A stretch of DNA of 64,000 nucleotides from RI-153 sp963721725 (lineage in GTDB: Bacteria; Chloroflexota; Anaerolineae; Caldilineales; Caldilineaceae). This document shows positions 1 to 8,424 of the stretch, one piece after another (position 1 is the stretch's first letter; the number at the start of each line of letters is the position of its first letter). Location of the stretch: NCBI GenBank assembly GCA_963721725.1, contig CAVRLX010000032.1, positions 124,001-188,000 on the forward strand, in the 5' to 3' direction. The notes under the pieces are model-generated. The model searched no databases. It was not told where the DNA came from and saw only the letters and a list, made by a program, of their open reading frames with translations. A program made the position numbers and the translations under genes.

Positions 1-715
1 TTGTGATGGTGTACTGATGTTGCGCGGCCAACAGGGGGATGTTCAGCCCAGCCTTTTCGCTAATCATCGGTGCCCAGATGTTGGCACACAGCAGCGCACT
101 TTCACAGTCAATGCGCCCGCGTGTGGTGATCACCGCGGTGATGTGGCCGTGGGTCACTTCAATGTCGGTCACCGCGGCGTTCGTCACAAACTGCACGCCG
201 CCGATGCGCTCGGCCTCGCGCGCCAGCGAACCGGCCACGTGCCAGCCGATGACATTGGTGTCGCCGGGCACGTAATAGCTGCCGAGGATCACCTTTGGAT
301 CAATGAGCGGGAGCTTTTCAATGGTCTCTTCGGGGGTGAGCAGGTGCGTTTCTACGCCGTAGCCCGCGGCTGTGCCCTGTTTGCGTTTGAGATCTTCCAT
401 GCGCTCTTTCGTGTAGGCAACTTCAAGCCCACCCACACGCCGCACCGGCGGTCGCCCCGGCTCGTATTCTGGCAGTTCGCTGTAGGCCTGCACCGAGTAG
501 ACCGCAAAGCGTGTCATCATGCGCGAGAAGTTGGTGATGTGCATGCCGCCGGGCGCGTGGGAAGTGGAGCCGTCGTTATAGGGCAGCTCGCCTTTGTCCA
601 CCACCACAATGTCACGCCAGCCCAGCTTCGCCAGATGATAGGCCGCGCTACAGCCCACAATGCCGCCGCCCATGATCACCAGGCGGGCCTGGGTGGGAAT
701 GGTTGAATCGGTCAT
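1..715 (-). CDS. FAD-dependent oxidoreductase, DAO family (3' end outside window)
   Basis: The protein starts MTDSTIPTQARLVIMGGGIV and has the dinucleotide-binding signature GGGIVGCSAAYHLAKLG near residues 16-32, followed by a STSHAPGGMH segment. That segment is typical of the dimethylglycine/sarcosine dehydrogenase-like branch of the DAO family, flavoproteins that oxidise N-methyl or amino groups. About 238 residues are visible; the C-terminus, where many relatives carry a GcvT-like folate domain, lies beyond position 1. The ATG at 713-715 is preceded by AGGAGA at good spacing. It is transcribed away from the glycosyltransferase. The family is clear but the substrate cannot be read from this fragment. 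Confidence 0.8.
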   Translation of the reverse strand, partial: MTDSTIPTQARLVIMGGGIVGCSAAYHLAKLGWRDIVVVDKGELPYNDGSTSHAPGGMHITNFSRMMTRFAVYSVQAYSELPEYEPGRPPVRRVGGLEVAYTKERMEDLKRKQGTAAGYGVETHLLTPEETIEKLPLIDPKVILGSYYVPGDTNVIGWHVAGSLAREAERIGGVQFVTNAAVTDIEVTHGHITAVITTRGRIDCESALLCANIWAPMISEKAGLNIPLLAAQHQYTIT

Positions 716-818
716 AACAATTTCTCCTGCTATGGGTTGCGAAAGGGTAATGTGCGCATAATACCATTGGAATAAATTCAATAACACTGTTTGGCAAGCT
801 TGCTTGTTTCCGCCATCT

Positions 819-847
819 TTGACCGCACTATGGCGGCGTGCTACAAT
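819..847 (+). promoter_or_regulatory. sigma70-type promoter for the glycosyltransferase
   Basis: TTGACC at 819-824 and TACAAT at 842-847 are separated by exactly 17 bases. Transcription would start near 854. The site lies inside the longest open frame, whose first possible start is a TTG at 791, so it rules out that start for this transcript. Confidence 0.6.
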
Positions 848-943
848 CCTTGCCTGGGGGGCGGAACCCCGTCTGTCGTCCAAAGCGTTGATCTGTATAG
901 CAATTTTACCTGTGTTATCTCTAAAAGAATGGGGTGCGTGCCG

Positions 944-1933
944 ATGACCAGGGCAACGGTACTCACATGGCAGGTATGGCTGGCCGATGTCGCCACACAG
1001 CGACAGCCGGACGGCGCGCTGGATCTGGCCGTTGTGGTCCTCAATTATAATTCGCGTCAACTTTTGCGCGATTGCCTGGAGACCGTACTGGCCTCAGAGG
1101 GCGATTTTCGCTATACCGTCTTTGTGGTGGACAATGCCAGCGCCGATAACAGCGCCGAACTGGTGCGTGCCGATTACTCGGCGGTGACGCTGATTGCCAA
1201 CGACAAGAATGTGGGCTTCAGCGCAGGCAACAATCAGGCCATGCGCATGATGGGTTTTGGTGATCCCACACGCCCCGATTGGCAGTTACCGCGCTATCTG
1301 CTGCTGCTTAACATGGACACTTTAGTGCCGCCCACGGCGCTGGCGCACATGATCGCCTGGATGGACGCTCACCCTGGCGTTGGGGCCGCGGGTCCGCGTG
1401 TGCGCCGCCCCGATGGCTCGCTGGATCGGGCCTGCCGCCGCAGCTTTCCCACGCCGCAGGTCAGCTTCTTTCGCATGACGGGGCTAAGCCGTCTTTTTCC
1501 GCGTAGCCCGCTCTTCAACGCCTATAATTTAGAATATCTACCCGAAGATGCTGTACATGCGGTGGATTCGGTGGTGGGCGCGTACATGCAAGTGCGCCGT
1601 GAGGCCATTCAAGCCGTGGGGCTGTTGGACGAACACTATTTTATGTATGGCGAAGATCTGGACTGGGCCAAGCGCATCAAAGATGGCGGCTGGGAGATCT
1701 GGTACAACGGCGCGGTGGAGATCACCCACGTCAAAGAAGCTGCCAGCAAACGCAGCCGCAAAGCGCGCCTGGCCTTCTATGAAGCCATGTGGATCTTCTA
1801 TCGCAAGCATTATCAGGCCCAGACGCCCTGGCTATTGGACAAGCTGATCTTGCTCGGGATTGCGCTCAAAGGTGGGGCGGACATTGCCGGGCGCATGTGG
1901 CAGTTGCGCCATCAGCGGGAATTGCAGACGTAA
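944..1933 (+). CDS. GT2 family glycosyltransferase (rhamnosyltransferase-like)
   Basis: A 329-residue GT-A fold transferase. The N-terminal part reads AVVVLNYNSRQLLRDCLETV, followed by FVVDNASADNS, NVGFSAGNNQAMR and the metal-binding region LLNMDT. Later FMYGEDLDWAKRIKDGGW supplies the acidic ED pair of WbbL-like enzymes. It should add a sugar from a nucleotide-sugar donor to a lipid-linked cell-surface glycan on the cytoplasmic face of the membrane. The frame is open back to a TTG at 791, but a promoter at 819-847 sits inside that extension. ATG 944, with GGGGTG at 931-936, is the better start (929 is the alternative). It stops 29 bases before the sugar transferase gene, with which it probably forms an operon. 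Confidence 0.85.
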   Translation: MTRATVLTWQVWLADVATQRQPDGALDLAVVVLNYNSRQLLRDCLETVLASEGDFRYTVFVVDNASADNSAELVRADYSAVTLIANDKNVGFSAGNNQAMRMMGFGDPTRPDWQLPRYLLLLNMDTLVPPTALAHMIAWMDAHPGVGAAGPRVRRPDGSLDRACRRSFPTPQVSFFRMTGLSRLFPRSPLFNAYNLEYLPEDAVHAVDSVVGAYMQVRREAIQAVGLLDEHYFMYGEDLDWAKRIKDGGWEIWYNGAVEITHVKEAASKRSRKARLAFYEAMWIFYRKHYQAQTPWLLDKLILLGIALKGGADIAGRMWQLRHQRELQT

Positions 1934-1962
1934 TAAAGTTTGATTATTCACCGGGACTAACC

Positions 1963-3420
1963 ATGCAACAGGGGTTGACCACAAGTCCATATCAGGAGTA
2001 TCAGGTGCGCCGAGCCAGCCGACCAGGACTGCTCAAGCGGCCCCAGTTGTTGTTTATGCTGGCGCTGGCGGGGGTAGATATTGTAGGAACATGGCTGGCG
2101 TTCTACCTGGCCCATGGGTGGATCAGCGACAACCCCGACGTGATCATTGGACCATTTGCGGAATTTTTGCCCCTCCCTCTCATCCAATCGGCGATTTTGT
2201 TCCTCTGTTTCTTTGCCCAGCGCATGTATCAGCGCCGCCGCCCTGTGGCCCATCTGGACGAAACCTATCGCATCATCACCATGACCTCGCTTAGCATGTT
2301 GCTAACCGTGGCCTGTGTGGCGCTGCTTTTGAAAGACTCGGATCTGATTTTCCGGTCGATCTTCTTTTATGCCTGGGTGTTTAGCATTGGCCTGATCACC
2401 GTGGGCCGCGTGATCCACGCCCAGGTGCAGTGGCAGGCTCAATCACGCGGCATTGGCGAAGATCGCGTGTTGCTCATCGGCGCGGGCGAGACTGGACGCA
2501 TGATTCTGCACAAGATTTTAATCAACCCCCAACTGGGCTATCGCATTGTGGGCATCATCGACAACCGCAATCTGCGCTCGCTGTTGGGCATCCCCGTGTT
2601 GGGCAGTTTTGCCGACATTCCCGGCGTCATCGAAGCCTATGGCGTGGACGAGGTAATCATCGGCCTGCCCGAAAGCAGCCATCAGGAGATCGTGGGCATC
2701 ATCAGCCTGTGCGAGCGCGAGAAGGTGGGCATTCGCGTCTTCCCTGATGTCTTTCAGATTATGGCAAGCGAAGTGACGATTGGCGATCTGGGTGGGCTGC
2801 CGTTGCTCACCATGCGCGATGTGGCGTTGCAAGGCTGGCGGCTGACGCTGAAGCGGGGCATGGATATTGTGTGCAGCGCGGCGGGGCTGGTGTTGCTCAG
2901 TCCGTTTATGGTGTTGGTGGCGACTCTGGTCAAACTGGATAGCCCCGGAGCCGTCTTCTATGTACAGGAGCGCATGGGTCTGGATGCGCGGCCTTTTCGC
3001 ATGCTCAAATATCGCTCCATGCGCCAGGACGCCGAACAGCAAGGCCCCGGCTGGACCACAGAAGATGATCCGCGCCGCACCAAACTGGGGTCGATTATGC
3101 GCCGCTTCAACATCGACGAACTGCCCCAGTTGATCAACGTGCTTATGGGCGACATGAGCCTTGTCGGTCCCCGCCCAGAGCGCCCGATCTATGTGGAACA
3201 GTTCCGCCAACAGATCCCGCGCTACATGGACCGTCACCGCGAAAAGGCCGGCATGACCGGCTGGGCACAGGTTAACGGCATGAGGGGCGACACCTCGATT
3301 GCCGAGCGCACCAAATACGATCTCTGGTACATTGAAAACTGGTCGCTGGCCCTCGACTTCAAAATCATTCTGCGTACGATTGTGCAGACGATCTTTAATA
3401 GTAATCGCAACGCCTATTAG
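1963..3420 (+). CDS. Polyprenyl-phosphate sugar-1-phosphate transferase (WcaJ/PssY-like)
   Basis: A 485-residue polyprenyl glycosylphosphotransferase that starts exopolysaccharide or O-glycan repeat units by moving a sugar-1-phosphate to undecaprenyl phosphate. Four hydrophobic segments fill about residues 25-160. A Rossmann-like CoA_binding_3 domain follows (RVLLIGAGETGRMIL). The C-terminal catalytic domain begins LKRGMDIVCSAAGLVLLSP and has the signatures LKYRSM, DELPQLINVL, DMSLVGPRPE and KAGMTGWAQVNG. Length and order match the complete long form. The frame extends upstream into the glycosyltransferase gene; ATG 1963 just after its stop is the sensible start. With the upstream GT2 gene it forms a two-gene surface polysaccharide unit. 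Confidence 0.88.
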   Translation: MQQGLTTSPYQEYQVRRASRPGLLKRPQLLFMLALAGVDIVGTWLAFYLAHGWISDNPDVIIGPFAEFLPLPLIQSAILFLCFFAQRMYQRRRPVAHLDETYRIITMTSLSMLLTVACVALLLKDSDLIFRSIFFYAWVFSIGLITVGRVIHAQVQWQAQSRGIGEDRVLLIGAGETGRMILHKILINPQLGYRIVGIIDNRNLRSLLGIPVLGSFADIPGVIEAYGVDEVIIGLPESSHQEIVGIISLCEREKVGIRVFPDVFQIMASEVTIGDLGGLPLLTMRDVALQGWRLTLKRGMDIVCSAAGLVLLSPFMVLVATLVKLDSPGAVFYVQERMGLDARPFRMLKYRSMRQDAEQQGPGWTTEDDPRRTKLGSIMRRFNIDELPQLINVLMGDMSLVGPRPERPIYVEQFRQQIPRYMDRHREKAGMTGWAQVNGMRGDTSIAERTKYDLWYIENWSLALDFKIILRTIVQTIFNSNRNAY

Positions 3421-3423
3421 CCC

Positions 3424-4327
3424 TTAGCTTGCCACCAATACTCCCTGGGCAAAGCCAATCTCCCACCGTTCGCCCACCCTCCCGATAGTTCCCGGTTCCC
3501 CGCCGCTGTCTGAGTAACTCCATGCTTTGGAAAACCCTACTCTTTCTCCGTCGATGAAAACCTCATACAGTATTCCCCACGCGGCTGTGCCCCGCATAAA
3601 ATTGAATGCCCGCTGCGCCGTCCAATCCAGCGAAAGCGTAAAATCATCCGCGCTGGGCAAGGGCTGATGGCTGCCTTCTGCTGACTGTGGACGCCGCACC
3701 GCTGTGCCCTGTGCAATGGCGTCCAGCACATTGACGAGTAAATCCCCCCCCGTATTGGCAACGGTTCGCGCAATTTTTGACCATTCCAAACCATCGCCTA
3801 GAGTCACATCGGCTTGCGCTGCAATATCACCCGTGTCCACGCCAGCATCCATCCAATGCACAGTGACGCCGACGGGATTGACGCCATCGCGCAGTTGCCA
3901 GAAGAGTGGTTCGGGTCCGCGATAGTGGGGCAAGCACGAGGGGTGGAGATTGAGAAAGCCGTGTCGAGGCATCGAGAGCAAGGATGATGGAATGATGCGG
4001 TTGAAACAGGCTACACATGCCACATCCGGGGCGAGATCGCGTAGCCAGCGTTGCGTGTGGGGCGAGCGCAAACGCTCTACGGCATAGACGGGGATGCCCT
4101 GTTGCCACGCTCGCTGCACAATACTCTCTTCCACATACGACGAGATCAGCGGTAAGTCGAAATCCTCCGCGGGCGTGGGATCAGGGTCGAGACGGGCAAC
4201 ACCCGCCGCGGCTCTGATTCGGCTCGGTGGGGATCACCACGGCAGCGATCTCGTGGGCGCTGTTCAGCAGTGCATTCAATGGTGGCAGCGAAAAAATGCC
4301 CCGCATCCCAAAAAATAGAAGACGCAT
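3424..4327 (-). CDS. Formyltransferase family protein (Fmt-like), one frameshift
   Basis: The N-terminus (MRLLFFGMRGIFSLPPLNAL, from ATG 4327) matches the start of methionyl-tRNA formyltransferase-like proteins. The reading frame then ends, and the rest continues in another frame from about 4200 to 3424. That part has the formyl-folate binding motif FLNLHPSCLPHYRGPEP and WMDAGVDTGDI. One extra base near 4199-4208, in the C/G-rich run, explains the break. The C-terminal third does not look like a canonical Fmt tRNA-binding domain, so it may be another N10-formyl-THF-dependent formyltransferase, for example one acting on a sugar amine. It converges on the sugar transferase gene, which fits that reading but does not prove it. 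Confidence 0.7.
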
Positions 4328-4333
4328 CTGGCT

Positions 4334-4363
4334 TTGACACTCCGTTTCCCAACCCGCTATAAT
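4334..4363 (+). promoter_or_regulatory. sigma70 consensus promoter for the YggX-like gene
   Basis: A perfect TTGACA at 4334-4339 and a perfect TATAAT at 4358-4363 are 18 bases apart. The start codon at 4425 follows with AAAGGAG upstream. The site lies between two divergent genes and begins 7 bases from the formyltransferase start codon. Confidence 0.7.
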
Positions 4364-4424
4364 CAAGGCAATCACGAAATTCTGGCGCAAAGCCTCATCT
4401 GCGCTCTATCCAAAGGAGCCACTC

Positions 4425-4747
4425 ATGGCCTATATGGTCAACTGTGTAAAATTGGGTCGCGAACTGCCCGGCCTCGAACGTCAACCCTATCCCGGCGAAA
4501 TGGGCCAGCGTATCTATGAAAATATTTCGCAACAGGCCTGGGAAATGTGGATGCAGCACTCGGTGATCCTCATCAACCACTACGGCCTCAGCCTGGGCGA
4601 CCCCAAGGCGCGCGAGTTCTCTGGAAGAGCAGATGGAAGAGTTCTTCTTTGGCGTAGGCGCGGCCATGCCCGACGGCTGGTCTCCTGAAGGGACACCCGG
4701 TGCCAAGGGTGCAGCCCCCGCCAAGGGTGCGCCGCGAACGGAAGTAA
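4425..4747 (+). CDS. YggX-like Fe(II)-trafficking protein, frameshifted
   Basis: The first 66 residues resemble the YggX/Iron_traffic family: VNCVKLGRELPGLERQPYPG, then GQRIYENISQQAWEMWMQH and ILINHYGL. YggX is a small cytosolic protein linked to iron handling and protection of Fe-S clusters. The family continues with LEEQMEEFFF, which is found in the next frame after GAGTTC at 4615-4620. Removing one T at 4621-4623 restores an ungapped match. The restored frame then runs on through the downstream terminator, so a second indel near the 3' end is likely; a TAA at 4745-4747 is the natural stop in the third frame. The 3' end is uncertain. The conserved N-terminal Cys is present, as in the family. 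Confidence 0.72.
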
Positions 4748-4761
4748 ATTTGTACGTCAAC

Positions 4762-4796
4762 AAAAAGGAGGCAACTCATCGAGTTGCCTCCTTTTT
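4762..4796. terminator. Bidirectional rho-independent terminator
   Basis: Arms 4762-4777 and 4781-4796 pair perfectly over 16 bases (core GGAGGCAACTC) around a three-base loop, flanked by A5 and T5 runs. It sits between the convergent YggX-like gene and proS and serves both strands. Confidence 0.85.
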
Positions 4797-4807
4797 GTTC
4801 AGGTATC

Positions 4808-6590
4808 CTACCCCATCGTCTCTTTCTTCAACAAGCCCCGGATCACCGCCCACTCTTCCGCCAGCGCAGCTTCAACCCCGCTCACGATATCGTCCAAGGC
4901 AATTTCACGGGTCTCGCCGGTGCGGCGGATCTTGACTTCGGCCACGCCATTTTCCACGCCGCGCTTGCCCACGGTCAGGCGCAGGGGAAAGCCCAGCAGG
5001 TCGGCGTCGTTGAACTTGACGCCGGCGCGCTCGTTGCGGTCGTCATAGAGCACCTCCACACCCGCCCCGCCCAGCCGGGCATAGACCGTGTTGGCGGCTT
5101 CAACCACTTCGGGCGTCTTCTCCGTGGCGAGGCTGACCAGCGACACGGCATAGGGCGCAATACTTACCGGCCAGATGATGCCATTCTCGTCGTTGTAGAC
5201 CTCCAACACCGAGGCCATTAGCCGGTCCGAGCCGATGCCGTAGCAGCCCATGACCATGGGGTGGCTTTCGCCGTTTTCGTCGGAAAAGTCGCGCCCATGG
5301 CCGTGCTATATTTCGTGCCCAGTTTGAAGATGTTGCCCACCTCCACGCCGCGCACGGCCTGGAGAGTGCCGCCGCAGATCGGGCAGGCATAGCCTTCCGC
5401 CGCTGCCACCAGATCCACGACAATGTCAGCGCTGTAATCGCGGCCATAGTTGACGCTTTTGTAGTGCCAGTTGAGCCGATCGGCCCCGGCCACTAGATTG
5501 GGACTGGCGGCAATCAGATCATCCACCACCAGCAAGACTTGGCTACGGTCGATGCCGATGGGCGAGCCATAGCCCGGCTCGGCCCCCACGGCGCGGATCT
5601 CGTCGGGCGTGGCCGGGCGCACTTTGCGCGCTTTGAGGACATTGGTCAGTTTGGTCTCGTTGAGTTCCATGTCGCCGCGCACGACCACAAAGACAAACTG
5701 CTGGCGCGAGGATTTAGCATCCTCCTCGTCGTCCACCTCAGCCATGAGAAAAATGGCTTTGGCGGTGCGGCTTTCGGGCACGTCTAAAAACTTCGCCAGG
5801 GCGGCAATGGTGTTGACGCCTGGCGTCTCGACCTCTTCCAATCCCCCGGCTTCCTCGGCAGCGGGCGTGGGCTTGACGAAGCTGGCGATCTGGCGGTTGG
5901 CCTTGTAATGGCAGCTATCGCAGATGAGCAGTGTGTCCTCGCCGATGGGGGTGAGGGTCATAAACTCATGGGCCATGGTGCCGCCCATCATGCCCGTGTC
6001 GCTCTCCACGGCGATCACATCCAGCCCGGCGCGGCGGAAGATATTGAAATAGGCTTGATAGACGCTAGGGTAATAGGCATCCAAATCGGCGAGATCAGTG
6101 TGGAAGGAGTAGCCATCCTTCATGGTGAACTCGCGGACGCGGATCAGGCCACCGCGGGGCGGGGTTCGTCGCGGAACTTGGTCTGGATCTGATAAAGCAT
6201 AAAGGGAAGCTGGCGATAGCTGCTGACGATCTGTGACACCATGTCGGTGATCACCTCTTCGTGGGTCATGCCCAGGCAGAGATCGCGCCCGCTGCGATCC
6301 TTGAGACGTGCCATATCGTCGCCGATCTCGTACCAGCGGCCGGTGCGCTGCCAGAGTTCGGCGGGCTGCACCACGGGCAGTGTGACTTCCTGGCCGTCGA
6401 TGGCGTCCATCTCCTCGCGGAAGATCTGCTCAATCTTGTTCTTCACGCGCAGCCCCAGGGGGAGATATTCAAAAATGCCCGCGGCCACTTGGCGCACCAA
6501 TCCGGCGCGCAGCATAAGTTTGTGGCTGATAATGTCGGCATCGGCGGGGACTTCCCGCAGGGTTTGGAAAAAGAGTTTGGACATGCGCAT
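4808..6590 (-). CDS. proS: Proline--tRNA ligase, two single-base deletions
   Basis: The class II prolyl-tRNA synthetase is complete but falls in three frames. The N-terminal piece from ATG 6590 has SKLFFQTLREVPADA and LCLGMTHEEVITDMV (motif 2 region), ending at KFRDEPRP. The second piece resumes MKDGYSFHTD and includes the YbaK-like editing insertion of the bacterial-type enzyme (TAKAIFLMAEV, VVVRGDMELNETKL). The third has MVMGCYGIGSDRLMA (motif 3) and the anticodon-binding domain. Restoring one base in the G4 run at 6156-6159 and one in the A4 run at 5284-5287 gives a continuous protein of about 594 residues. GGAG lies 8 bases before ATG 6590. Because the enzyme is essential, both breaks are probably sequencing errors. 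Confidence 0.92.
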
Positions 6591-6682
6591 GGGAATGGCT
6601 CCGGTATGGCTCGTTGGGAAACGTCTGTTTTGAAAAAGGCTGGCTCGTCGGCTGAAACGTAATGCATCTTTTTGTTTCAGTT

Positions 6683-6710
6683 CGCATCACGAATTACGCA
6701 TCACGCAATA
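6683..6710. repeat. Heptameric tandem repeat island
   Basis: Four direct 7-mers in a row: CGCATCA, CGAATTA, CGCATCA, CGCAATA. They lie between proS and the thioredoxin gene and overlap the last codons of the thioredoxin. Confidence 0.7.
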
Positions 6711-7110
6711 ATACCTCCACCCGCTCACTCAACTGCCCAATGCTGATAATCCCCGTGTGGCGGTCGATCTCTGCGCCGTTGCGGAAGAAGATCAGCGTGG
6801 GCACGCCCAGCAGGGTGTAGCGTTCGGGGATGGTTGCGTTCTCTTCCACGTCCAGTTTGGCAACCACAACGCGCTCGTCGAAATCCTCGGCCAAAAATTG
6901 CACAGTGGCGGCCATCACATGGCAGGGTTCGCACCAATCGGCCCAAAAATCGACCACGGCTAACTTGTCGCTGCCCAAGATGATCTCGTCGAAATCCGCA
7001 TCGTCCACACGGATGGGACGGGGCCGTGGCGCGGCGGCGGGTTGCGCGGACGGCGCTTGCGCCGCTGGGGCCTGCTTTGGGCGGAAGAGTTGGGTAAGTT
7101 TAGTCAACAT
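6694..7110 (-). CDS. Thioredoxin family protein
   Basis: A 138-residue protein with a redox active site WCEPC (Cys60, Cys63) inside VVDFWADWCEPCHVMAATVQ and the cis-Pro loop GVPTLIFFRNG. The thioredoxin fold covers residues 35-138. It is preceded by an unusual basic start and an Ala/Pro-rich linker (residues 12-32), so it may be a tethered or partner-docking form; no signal peptide is evident. It would reduce disulfides in cytosolic proteins. The active-site sequence CEPC differs from the standard CGPC, which could shift its redox potential. The last residues are encoded in a heptameric repeat, so the C-terminus may vary. Confidence 0.85.
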   Translation of the reverse strand: MLTKLTQLFRPKQAPAAQAPSAQPAAAPRPRPIRVDDADFDEIILGSDKLAVVDFWADWCEPCHVMAATVQFLAEDFDERVVVAKLDVEENATIPERYTLLGVPTLIFFRNGAEIDRHTGIISIGQLSERVEVLLRDA

Positions 7111-7152
7111 AAGTATGGGCGTGAGCAGAGATTAGGCGATTGGAGCAGAAGT

Positions 7153-7225
7153 TTAATCTCCTAATCTCTCAATCGCTAAGCATTAACTTAATGTCATTAA
7201 ATCGCTAATCACCAATCCCTAATCC
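7153..7225. repeat. Heptameric repeat island behind osmC
   Basis: Degenerate 7-mers of the type CYAATCY: TTAATCT, CTAATCT and CTCAATC around 7153-7174, then CTAATCA, CCAATCC and CTAATCC in exact register at 7205-7225. The second block encodes the last residues of the OsmC-like protein. Confidence 0.6.
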
Positions 7226-7637
7226 CCGCCTTCGCCTCCCGAATTTCATAATCGTGGGTGATGGTGGCGACGCCAGCCAGGGTGGCGTGCGCGCCACAAT
7301 ATTTTTCGACGCTAAGATCAATGGCACGCTCGACTTTGGCAGCATCCAGGCCATTGCCAATGGCAATATAGTGGAGATGAATAGTTTGCCACGGACGCGC
7401 ACCCTCTTCGCTGCGCTGGCCGTCGATCTCAATTTGGAGATCGGCCAGCGGCTGACGCTGCTTTTGCAAGATGTTCACCACATCGTACATAGTGCAGCCG
7501 CCCAGCCCCAACAACAGCATCTGCATGGGGCTGACGCCGGGGCCTTCGCCGCTGGCCGTAATCAGCGCGCTGTGGCCGTTGGCATCAATGCCGAGATAGG
7601 TTTTGTCTTCGATCCACTTAACGCGGGCTTTGGCCAT
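7209..7637 (-). CDS. OsmC family protein
   Basis: A 142-residue OsmC/Ohr-like protein of the YhfA type. GVSPMQMLLLGLGGCTMYDV holds the first conserved cysteine after the SP.. LLL.GL motif; the second appears in VEKYCGAHATL. Members are small cytosolic thiol peroxidases that reduce organic hydroperoxides, although the YhfA branch has no proven substrate. The ATG at 7637 follows AGGA. It lies 21 bases behind the CoA-binding protein gene, so the two are probably cotranscribed. The final residues (GIRDW) come from a heptameric repeat block, suggesting the natural stop was replaced or extended. Confidence 0.85.
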   Translation of the reverse strand: MAKARVKWIEDKTYLGIDANGHSALITASGEGPGVSPMQMLLLGLGGCTMYDVVNILQKQRQPLADLQIEIDGQRSEEGARPWQTIHLHYIAIGNGLDAAKVERAIDLSVEKYCGAHATLAGVATITHDYEIREAKAGIRDW

Positions 7638-7658
7638 TATTCCTGCTCCGTTTGCAGT

Positions 7659-8060
7659 CTAGTCGCTGCCACCTGGATGCTGCACGTGGTGAACCAGGAT
7701 GCAGTTCTCAATCACGTCCATGCCATTCTCTTTGGCCCATTGGATGGCGGCAGGATCTTCGGCTCCGGGCTGAAACCAGATGGCTTTGGCCCCGGCTGCT
7801 TTGGCCTGTTTCACCGTGCTCAGGGCATAGCGCGGCGGGATGACCATGTCCACCACTGTGGGCGCTTCGGGCAGCTCAGTGACCCATTTATAGGCGGCGT
7901 CGCCTTCGATCTGTGCCTCTTGCGGGTTGACGGGATAGACCCGATAGCCAGCCCCGCGGAATGTGCGATAGATGCGGTTGCCAAACTTGCGTCGGTCATT
8001 GCTGGCCCCGATCACAGCCCACACCGGTTCATTGGCATATTTTTCAACCAGATTTGACAA
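7659..8060 (-). CDS. CoA-binding domain protein (YccU-like)
   Basis: A 133-residue single-domain Rossmann protein. VWAVIGASNDRRKFGNRIYR near the N-terminus is the nucleotide/CoA-binding loop; YRVYPVNPQ and FQPGAEDPAAIQWAKENGMD are typical of the CoA_binding_2 (YccU) family. The molecular role of the family is not established. The start is a TTG at 8058-8060, supported by AGGAGAGGG just upstream; no in-frame ATG lies near. It is the first gene of a two-gene unit with the OsmC-like gene and is divergent from the acyl-CoA ligase. Confidence 0.8.
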   Translation of the reverse strand: MSNLVEKYANEPVWAVIGASNDRRKFGNRIYRTFRGAGYRVYPVNPQEAQIEGDAAYKWVTELPEAPTVVDMVIPPRYALSTVKQAKAAGAKAIWFQPGAEDPAAIQWAKENGMDVIENCILVHHVQHPGGSD

Positions 8061-8424
8061 GGCCCTCTCCTTCAGTGATTCAATCGCCGGAGAAATTCTG
8101 TTCCTGAGTATAAACTCGCCCGATCAAAGATGTCAAAGAAAGCGCCATACCCATACCCACAGCAGCGCACGAACAACTTCAGAACATGGGCTGGCTATGG
8201 TGGAAACAACCCAACATTACTGCCAGAATGCAAAAACATCACTTTCCCAGACTAGGTATGTAGGGTATACTGAGCGTAGGCTTCCCCCTTTGCCCCAACC
8301 ACCCTTCCTATACACCATTGGGGCAGTACACCGTTCCCTGTTTCATCGTGTCGAGCCGGCGTGCCGGTATCGCTTTTTATAGAGAGTTTGCCCACATCGC
8401 TTTCGCCCAGGAGGAGATCCAACC
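8061..8424 (+). promoter_or_regulatory. Divergent intergenic region with one weak promoter candidate
   Basis: No gene is visible in these 364 bases. TATACT at 8266-8271 with TTTCCC at 8243-8248 (17-base spacing) could drive the acyl-CoA ligase; the -35 match is poor. The ligase start at 8425 has a strong AGGAGG at 8409-8414. Confidence 0.35.

Noticed and set aside
791..943. N-terminal extension of the GT2 glycosyltransferase from TTG 791
   Set aside because: A 17-spaced promoter lies at 819-847 inside it, and the extension has no family similarity.
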